Source: Pseudonocardia oroxyli
GTDB lineage: Bacteria; Actinomycetota; Actinomycetes; Mycobacteriales; Pseudonocardiaceae
Assembly: GCF_900102195.1 (NCBI RefSeq)
Contig: NZ_FNBE01000008.1
Location: 124,001 to 188,000 of the forward strand
Direction of reading: 5' to 3'
DNA: 64,000 nucleotides
The position numbers were made by a program, and so were the translations under genes. The notes beneath the pieces were generated by a model. The model was not told the DNA's origin. It saw nothing but the letters and a program-made list of their open reading frames with translations, and searched no databases. Below are positions 55,297-61,717 of the stretch, piece after piece; position 1 is the stretch's first letter, and each line of letters opens with the position of its first letter.

Positions 55297-56616
55297 TCAG
55301 TCGGCCGGGGTGAACAGCTCCGGCTGCCAACGACCGACGATGCCGCGCAGCGGGACGTCCGCCTCCAGCTGGCAGAGCACGCCGAGGGTGCCGAGGGTGA
55401 CCCGGTGGACCAGCAGGTACTGCGGCGGCAGGTTCAAGGCGCGCCCGGTGTCGAACTCCGGGCTGCGCAGGTCGCCGACCCGCTCGGCCTGGCCCTGTAG
55501 CCAGCGGCGGGTGAAGCGGAAGCGCTCGGTGTGCAGAGGCTCGGTGAAGGGGGCGAGGTAGGCGAGGACGTCATCCGCGGAGACGTCGGTGCCCGCGCGC
55601 AGGAACCCTTCGTCCCGCAGCAGCGCGATGAGGTCCGCGGGCCGGTTCTCCAGGGCGAACTTCGTCATGATCGTGAGCGGCCGAGGCAGCCCCTCCGGCA
55701 GCCGTGCCACCGCCCCGAAGTCGACGACCAGCATCCGGCCGTCGTCGAGGATCTGGAAGTTCCCGGGGTGCGGGTCGGAGTGGAGCAGGTGCACGCGGTA
55801 CGGCGCGGAGTAGTGGAACCCGGCGAGCAGCTCGCCCGCACGGTCGCGCTCCTCCTGGGTGCCCTGGCGGATCACGTCCCCGAGCCGCCTGCCGGTGACC
55901 CACTCGCTGACCATCGCCTTGGGTGCCGACGCGACGACCCGCGGCACCCGGATCTCCGGGTCGTCCGCGTAGACCGAAGCGAAGGCCCGCTGGTTGTCCG
56001 CCTCGTCCCGGTAGTCGAGCTCCTCGACCATCCGCTCCCGCAGCTCGGCGATCAACGGTTTGATGTCCATGCCGGGAGCGAGCGGCTGCAGCAGCCTGCT
56101 CATCCGGGACAGCTGCCGCAGGTCGGAGAGCACGGCCTCCTCGGCCCCGGGGTACTGGACCTTGACCGCCACGTCCCGACCGTCTCGCCAGACGGCCCGG
56201 TGGACCTGGCCGATGCTTGCGGCCGCGGCCGGCACCTCGTCGAACTCCCGGAAACGGGACCGCCAACCGCGCCCGAACTGCTCGGCGAGCATGCGGTGCA
56301 CGTCCGCGGTCGGCATCGGGGGCGCCGCGGTCTGCAGCTTGGTCAGCGCCTCGCGGTACGGCTCGGCCAGCTCGTCCGGCACCGCGGCCTCGAAGACGCT
56401 CAGCGCCTGGCCGAACTTCATGGCGCCGCCCTTGAGCTCGCCGAGCACGGCGAAGAGCTGTTCGGCGCTCTTCGCCATCATCTGCGCCGAGATCTGCTCG
56501 CGGTCACCCCCGGCGATCCGCCGCCCCCAGCCTGCGGCGGCCCGGCCCGCGACCCCGAGGGGGAGGCTGGCCAGCTTCGCGGTGCGGGACGCGGTGCGGC
56601 GCGGGATGTCGCTCAC
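55297..56616 (-). CDS. ABC1/UbiB-family atypical kinase (Rv3197-like)
   Basis: This 439-residue protein has the ABC1 kinase features: KFGQ (in GAMKFGQAL), the Ala-rich AAASIGQVH loop, VAVKVQYPG, HSDPHPGNF catalytic loop and VVDFGA metal site. UbiB-type kinases act on lipid-soluble quinone biosynthesis or transport. The M. tuberculosis neighbour of whiB7, Rv3197, is reported to belong to the WhiB7 regulon and to affect macrolide tolerance. The GTG at 56616 overlaps the ThiF-like gene stop by GTGA. Confidence 0.9.
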   Translation of the reverse strand: MSDIPRRTASRTAKLASLPLGVAGRAAAGWGRRIAGGDREQISAQMMAKSAEQLFAVLGELKGGAMKFGQALSVFEAAVPDELAEPYREALTKLQTAAPPMPTADVHRMLAEQFGRGWRSRFREFDEVPAAAASIGQVHRAVWRDGRDVAVKVQYPGAEEAVLSDLRQLSRMSRLLQPLAPGMDIKPLIAELRERMVEELDYRDEADNQRAFASVYADDPEIRVPRVVASAPKAMVSEWVTGRRLGDVIRQGTQEERDRAGELLAGFHYSAPYRVHLLHSDPHPGNFQILDDGRMLVVDFGAVARLPEGLPRPLTIMTKFALENRPADLIALLRDEGFLRAGTDVSADDVLAYLAPFTEPLHTERFRFTRRWLQGQAERVGDLRSPEFDTGRALNLPPQYLLVHRVTLGTLGVLCQLEADVPLRGIVGRWQPELFTPAD

Positions 56617-57716
56617 TCCATGATTGTCTCCCCCTCCGGCGCCACGGCGCACCTCGTCCGCCTCATCTCACCCGTCGCACGGGCGCGGTTCGCGGCTCGC
56701 GGCACCCGCGGACGGGGCACCGCGGTGCGGCGCGCCCACCCGCACGGGCAGCCCGGATGCGCCGTCCACGGGCGCCGGACCAGCCGTGCGGTGTGTGGAT
56801 CGAGCTCGAGGGAGGCGCCGAGCGAGGGCGGCCGCACCCGCCCGTCCACCAGCACCAGGACCTGCGCCGCCCCGAGGGCCGCACTCGCCACGACCGCCTC
56901 CGGCTCCGCCGACCCGCTCCGGCCCGCCAGCTGCGCCGCGATCCGCGGCCAGGCCGGATCGCGCTGCGCCCGCCAGCGCTCGACGCACCCGAGGCACGGC
57001 GAGCGCTCCACGAGCACCAGCGGCCCGACGACGCCCGCCCCGTCCCGCACGAAGACGGGCAGATGGTCGACCCCCTCGGCCCGCAGCGCCGCGACGACCG
57101 CGGGGTCCGGGACCACCGCATCCGTCAGCACCACGAGGTCCGGGCGGCGACCGGACGGGGCGGGGCCCGTGTTCGTGCCCAGCCCGAGCCGCTCGACGGC
57201 CTCGGTGGCCGCGACCGACCGAGGCCTGCCGATGTCCGCCGAGCGCAGGCCCCCGCACCCGACGTCCGCACTCTCGACGTGACCCCGCGCAGCCACCTCC
57301 ACCGCGCCGATCCCCGCGCGGGCGAGCCCCAGCGCCACCCCGGCCGCGAGGGGGCCCTCGCCACACACCCGCACGCGGGCCGCGGCCCGTCGCGCGGCCG
57401 TGCGCGGCCCGATCTCCGCGTCGACCAGGACACCCCGCTCGACGAGCCCGCCGAGCAGCGCGGCCGCGTACTCCGGCGGCACTCCGCGCTCCGTCGCCTC
57501 GGCGACCCACTCCACCGCGACGGCGGGCGCCCGCAGCCGGTCCACCAGCGGCAGCACCTGCGCGGGCAGGCCCTCGACCGCCACGCTCCGGCCCGGCGAC
57601 AGCCCGAACTGGCGCCCGTCCGGCCCGCGGGTGAGCAGCGCCCGGTGCGGTGCGGTGACCAGACGCGCGGGGACGGGCGACGCGGCGACCTGGTCGGGGG
57701 CGGGAGGGGAGGACAC
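56613..57716 (-). CDS. ThiF/cyclodehydratase-like protein (Rv3196-like)
   Basis: This protein of about 367 residues resembles the E1-like / TOMM leader-binding proteins. An N-terminal wHTH-like part (FGLSPGRSVAVEGL, YAAALLGGLVERGVL) precedes a Rossmann-like domain (VRVCGEGPLAAGVALGLARAG). Zinc-type cysteines are CLGC (in ERSPCLGCVERW) and HPGCPCGW. It lacks a clear ATP-binding arginine finger, so it may not be catalytic. It precedes the ABC1 kinase with GTGA overlap. Function is unknown; a cyclodehydratase role is not demonstrated. Confidence 0.75.
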   Translation of the reverse strand: MSSPPAPDQVAASPVPARLVTAPHRALLTRGPDGRQFGLSPGRSVAVEGLPAQVLPLVDRLRAPAVAVEWVAEATERGVPPEYAAALLGGLVERGVLVDAEIGPRTAARRAAARVRVCGEGPLAAGVALGLARAGIGAVEVAARGHVESADVGCGGLRSADIGRPRSVAATEAVERLGLGTNTGPAPSGRRPDLVVLTDAVVPDPAVVAALRAEGVDHLPVFVRDGAGVVGPLVLVERSPCLGCVERWRAQRDPAWPRIAAQLAGRSGSAEPEAVVASAALGAAQVLVLVDGRVRPPSLGASLELDPHTARLVRRPWTAHPGCPCGWARRTAVPRPRVPRAANRARATGEMRRTRCAVAPEGETIME

Positions 57717-57755
57717 GCGTCGAGCATCGCGCTGCCGCGCCGGGAACGCGAACGG

Positions 57756-57783
57756 TTGTCCACAGGTGGCCAGATCTGTGGAT
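57756..57783. promoter_or_regulatory. Inverted pair of DnaA-box-like sites
   Basis: TTGTCCACAG (57756-57765) and CTGTGGAT (57776-57783) are inverted with a 10-bp spacer in the divergent promoter between the ThiF-like gene and the DUF45 protease gene. The geometry equals that at 25405-25433 upstream of adnA. Confidence 0.6.
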
Positions 57784-57866
57784 GAACGGACCGGACTCGC
57801 CGGAGAAACGGCTGGACCACCGGTTCCGACACCACCGTGCTCATCCGGGGCACTAAGCTGGACCCC

Positions 57867-58442
57867 ATGGCGAGCCCCGCGGTCGTCGAGGTCAGGCGAA
57901 GTGACCGGCGGCGTCGGATGGTCAGCGCGCGGCGCGAGGGTGACACGGTGATCGTGTTCATCCCGGGCTGGATGAGCGAGGCCGAGGAACGGCGCTGGGT
58001 GGACGAGATGGTCAGCAGGTTGGAGCGCAGCGAGGCCAAGCGGCGCTCTCCGGGCAGGCACGGGGACGAGGCGCTGCAGAAGCGCTGCCTCGAGCTGTCG
58101 CGGAAGTACCTGAAGGGCAAGGCGACCCCGGCGTCGGTCCGGTGGGTCCCTCCGATGCGCACGCGCTGGGCGTCCTGCACACCGGAGGACCGCACGATCC
58201 GGATCAGCGAGCGACTGCGCGAGGTGCCCGGCTGGGTCGTCGACTACGTCCTGGTCCACGAGCTGGCGCACCTGCTGGTGCCGGGCCACGACGACGCGTT
58301 CTGGTCGCTGGTCCGCGCCTACCCGCGCACGGAGCGGGCGATCGGGTACCTGGAGGGGCTCTCCGCCGCAGCGGGTCTGGACCTCGTGGGCACCGACGGC
58401 CCGGAGGGCGCCGAGGAACCCGCCCCGGCCGAAGCGGGCTGA
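57867..58442 (+). CDS. DUF45/YgjP-like (M48) metallopeptidase
   Basis: This 191-residue protein has RWVPPMRTRWASC, then the zinc motif HELAH (residues 131-135) followed by LLVPGHDDAFW, which carries the third ligand. That is the YgjP/SprT-like DUF45 arrangement. TAAGCT (57854-57859) ends 7 nt before the ATG. It is divergent from the ThiF-like gene. Substrate is not known. Confidence 0.85.
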   Translation: MASPAVVEVRRSDRRRRMVSARREGDTVIVFIPGWMSEAEERRWVDEMVSRLERSEAKRRSPGRHGDEALQKRCLELSRKYLKGKATPASVRWVPPMRTRWASCTPEDRTIRISERLREVPGWVVDYVLVHELAHLLVPGHDDAFWSLVRAYPRTERAIGYLEGLSAAAGLDLVGTDGPEGAEEPAPAEAG

Positions 58443-59060
58443 GCGTCACCGGAGCGCAGACCCGACCGCGCTCCCGTCCCACTCGTCCTTCAGAGGTCGA
58501 CGCGCGTCACCTGAGCGTGGTCGCGACCGCGCTCGCGTGACGTTCACGGTGCTCGGGACCCGGATCCGCGAGTGTCACCGGAGCGCGCACATGGCGACGC
58601 TCAGGTGACGCTCGCCTTGACCGTGGCGGGCGTGACCTGAGCGCTGGTGCGAGCGCACCCGCGTAACGTTCACGGCGCTCGGGATCCGCGGGCGTCATCG
58701 TCGGTCGACGAGCGTCACCCGAGCGCTGACCCCACTGCGTTCCCGCCACACTCGCGTGACCCCTTCGCGAGTGTCACTGGAGCGCGGACCCGACCGCGCT
58801 CTCGTCACACTCACCGAGACCCGGATCCGCGAGTGTCACCGGAGCGCGCACACAGTGACGCTCACCTTGACCGCCGCGGGCGTGTCCTGAGCGTGGTTGC
58901 GACCGCGCTCGCATGACGTTCACCGTGCACGGGACCCGTGAGCGATCGGTCGACGGGCGTCACCGGAGCGCGGACCCGACCGCGCTCTCGTCACACTCAC
59001 CGAGATCCGGATGCGCGAGTGTCACCGGAGCGCGCACACAGCGACGCTGAGGTGACGCTC
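58443..59060. repeat. Non-coding array of degenerate ~60-bp repeats
   Basis: About 620 bp without a convincing gene carry ten copies of a GTCACCGGAGCG-like core at 58445, 58506, 58574, 58632, 58714, 58773, 58835, 58882, 58959 and 59021 (spacing 47-82 bp, mostly near 60). Longer sub-units recur: GGATCCGCGAGTGTCACC at 58562, 58823 and 59009 (last with one change), and CCTGAGCGTGG...GACCGCGCTCGC near 58510 and 58886. It lies between the convergent DUF45 and DUF2342 genes. No start codons, promoters or T-tracts stand out. Confidence 0.85.
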
Positions 59061-59064
59061 GGCG

Positions 59065-60537
59065 CTACTTCTTCTCGTCCGGACCGTCGGAACCCTCGGA
59101 ACCATCGGGGTCGTCCGACCCTTCGGTGCCCTCGGCGTCGGACTCGGCGGACTTCTTCTCCTCCGCCGCCGCGTCCGCCTCCGCCTGGAACTGCTTCTCC
59201 AGCTCGGCGATGGGGTCGTCGGTGTCGCGGCGGTTCACGAAGCCCGCGGGGTCGTCCAGGTCCTCGGAGACCGGCAGCAGGTCGGGGTGGGCCCACAGCC
59301 CGTCCCGGCCCTCGATGCCGCGCTCGGACTCCAGCAGCTTCCACAGCTCGGCCGCCGCCCGCAGCTTCCGCGGCCGCAGCTCCAGCCCGACGATCGAGGC
59401 GAACGCCTGCTCGGCGGGCCCACCCGAGGCCCGACGGCGGCGCAGCGTCTCCCTCAGCGCCCCCGCCCCGGGCAGGCGGTCACCCACCGCGTCCGCCACC
59501 ACGGCGTCCACCCAGCCCTCGATGAGGGCGAGCAGCGTCTCGAGCCGGGCCAGCGCGGCCTTCTGCTCGGGCGTGGTCTGCGGCTCGAACATCCCCGACG
59601 ACATGGCCTCCTGGATCGACGCCGGGTTCGACGGGTCGATCTGCCGGGCCATGTCCTCGATGCGCGAGGTGTCCACGGTGATCCCGCGGGCGTAGTCCTC
59701 GACGGTCGAGAGCAGCCGCTCCCGCAGCCACGGGACGTGCGCGAACAGGCGGTGGTGGGCGGCCTCACGGGCGGCGAGGTAGATCATCACCTCGCTGGCC
59801 GGGCGGTCGAGGCCAGCGGTGAACTTCTCGACGGCCTCGGGCAGCAGTGCCGCCGTCCGCTCCGGACCGACCGGGAAGCCGACCTCGGTGCCGGTCAGCA
59901 CCTCGGCGGCGAGCTGGCCCAGCCCGTTGCCCAGCTGCGAGCCGAACGCCATGCCGCCCATCTGGCCGATCATCGCGAGCATGGGCCCCGCGGCGGACCG
60001 GATCTCCTCGGGAAGCCCCTCAACCCAGGCCCCGGACACCCGTCGGGCCACCGGGTCGCACAGCCGCTTCCAGGTCGGCATCGACGCCTTCACCCAGTCC
60101 GACGGCGTCCACGCGACGGTCTCGGTGGCACCCGCCGGGAACTCGGTGGCCGGGTCCAGCCAGAGCTCCGCGAGCTTCACCGCGTCCGCGACGGCGGTCC
60201 GCTGTGCGTCGGTCAGCGACGACGTCTTCTGCGCGAGCTGCTGCGTGGCCAGCTGCGCGGCCAGGTCGTAGTTGACCGGACCGTCCGACGGGCCGGCCTG
60301 CTGCGCGCTCGAGAGCATCTGCCCGAGCTGCGAGAGCATCTGGCCGAGCTGGCCCATGTCGAAGTTCCCGCCGCCGGGCAGGCCGCCGGGCATTCCCGGC
60401 ATTCCGGGCAGGCCGCCGGGGAAGCCCCCGGGCAGGTTGCCGAAGCCGAAGGGGTCCTTGGGCCCGTCGGAGTCCCGGTCACGGTCGCGGTCCGGGTCGC
60501 GGTCGGAGGGGCCGAAGCCGAACGGGACGTCGCTCAT
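59065..60537 (-). CDS. Zinc-dependent metalloprotease-like DUF2342 protein
   Basis: This 490-residue protein matches the actinobacterial DUF2342 / putative zinc metalloprotease family (Rv3195). It has a charged DRD-rich and Gly/Pro/Met-rich N-terminus (GGLPGMPGMPGG), a central helical domain with REAAHHRLF near 265 and EDYARGITV, and an acidic Ser/Asp-rich tail. Activity is not proven for the family. It is divergent from the PDZ protease, as in mycobacteria. Confidence 0.88.
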   Translation of the reverse strand: MSDVPFGFGPSDRDPDRDRDRDSDGPKDPFGFGNLPGGFPGGLPGMPGMPGGLPGGGNFDMGQLGQMLSQLGQMLSSAQQAGPSDGPVNYDLAAQLATQQLAQKTSSLTDAQRTAVADAVKLAELWLDPATEFPAGATETVAWTPSDWVKASMPTWKRLCDPVARRVSGAWVEGLPEEIRSAAGPMLAMIGQMGGMAFGSQLGNGLGQLAAEVLTGTEVGFPVGPERTAALLPEAVEKFTAGLDRPASEVMIYLAAREAAHHRLFAHVPWLRERLLSTVEDYARGITVDTSRIEDMARQIDPSNPASIQEAMSSGMFEPQTTPEQKAALARLETLLALIEGWVDAVVADAVGDRLPGAGALRETLRRRRASGGPAEQAFASIVGLELRPRKLRAAAELWKLLESERGIEGRDGLWAHPDLLPVSEDLDDPAGFVNRRDTDDPIAELEKQFQAEADAAAEEKKSAESDAEGTEGSDDPDGSEGSDGPDEKK

Positions 60538-60586
60538 GCCACCACGGTACGCGGACCGAACGCGGCGCGGCGTAGGTTCGCTGTCC

Positions 60587-61603
60587 GTGAGCCGCCGAAC
60601 GTCGACGCTGGTCGCCGCCGTGCTCCTCGTCGTCGTGGTGGTGGGCGTGGGAACCCTCGTCCGCGTGCCGTTCGTGGCGATGGGGCCGGGGCCGACCTAC
60701 GACACCCTCGGAACCCTGGACGGGACGCCGGTCGTCGCCGTCACCGGGACGCAGACCTACCCGACCGCCGGGCACCTCAACATGACGACCGTCGCCGTGA
60801 ACGACGGTGTGACCGCGCTCACCGCCCTCGGCTACTGGCTCCAGTCCGACCGCAGGCTCGTCCCGCGGGACAGCGTGTACCCGCCCGGCCAGACGACCGA
60901 GGAGGTCGACCGGCAGAACACCGAGCAGTTCGCGGCGTCGGAGACCAGCGCCGAGGCGGCCGCGCTCGCCGAGCTGGGGCTGCCCACCCGGGTGACCGTG
61001 GCGGAGGTCGTCCCGGGCTCGGCGGCGGACGGCGTGCTGCGCGCGGGCGACACGATCGTGTCCGTCGGCGACACCCCGGTGAGCACGCCCGAGCAGCTCG
61101 CCGGGTCGCTGACCGGCACCTCGGCGGGGCAGACCGTCCCGGTGACCTACGAGCGGGACGGCGTGCGCACCACCGTCCCCGTCGTCCTCGGGCAGGGGGA
61201 CGGCCGGGGGATGCTCGGGGTGCGGGGCGGCGTCGAACCCGTGACCGGCGACATCACGATCAGCCTCGGCGACGTCGGCGGTCCCAGCGCCGGGCTCATG
61301 TTCGCCCTGGCCGTGGTGGACAAGCTGACCCCCGGCGAGCTCAACGGCGGCCGTTTCGTCGCGGGCACGGGCACCATCGACGCGGCCGGGACCGTCGGTC
61401 CGATCGGCGGGATCCCGTTCAAGATGATCGCGGCGAAGGACGCCGGAGCCACCGTCTTCCTGGTCCCGGACGCCAACTGCGCGGAGGCCGCCGCGAACGC
61501 GCCCGCCGGCCTCCAGCTCGTCCGGGTGAGCACCCTGGCGGGCGCGGTCGACGCGCTGGAGGGTCTCGACCGCGGCGCCACCGTGCCGTCGTGTACCCCG
61601 TGA
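60587..61603 (+). CDS. PDZ and Lon-like (S16) protease, Rv3194c-like
   Basis: This 338-residue protein has an N-terminal membrane helix (residues 8-27), a PDZ domain (about 125-215, VTVAEVVPGSAADGVL) and a Lon-like proteolytic domain. Serine is in GGPSAGLMFAL (about residue 233) and lysine in AAKDAG (about 284), giving the Ser-Lys dyad. It is anchored with the protease outside. TAGGTT (60573-60578) ends 8 nt before the GTG. The substrate is unknown. Confidence 0.9.
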   Translation: MSRRTSTLVAAVLLVVVVVGVGTLVRVPFVAMGPGPTYDTLGTLDGTPVVAVTGTQTYPTAGHLNMTTVAVNDGVTALTALGYWLQSDRRLVPRDSVYPPGQTTEEVDRQNTEQFAASETSAEAAALAELGLPTRVTVAEVVPGSAADGVLRAGDTIVSVGDTPVSTPEQLAGSLTGTSAGQTVPVTYERDGVRTTVPVVLGQGDGRGMLGVRGGVEPVTGDITISLGDVGGPSAGLMFALAVVDKLTPGELNGGRFVAGTGTIDAAGTVGPIGGIPFKMIAAKDAGATVFLVPDANCAEAAANAPAGLQLVRVSTLAGAVDALEGLDRGATVPSCTP

Positions 61604-61717
61604 CCTGTACGGTCGCTCGGGAGAACGGACGAATCCGGCACGTTCACGCTGCACACGGGAACTCCACACACCGTCCGTAGAGTTGTCCCACCAGAACCGA
61701 CCCTGGAGGAGTGCCCA

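Noticed and set aside
58443..59060. Possible CRISPR array
   Set aside because: Repeats are degenerate, spacing varies from 47 to 82 bp and the units themselves are related, so there are no unique spacers; no cas genes are present.
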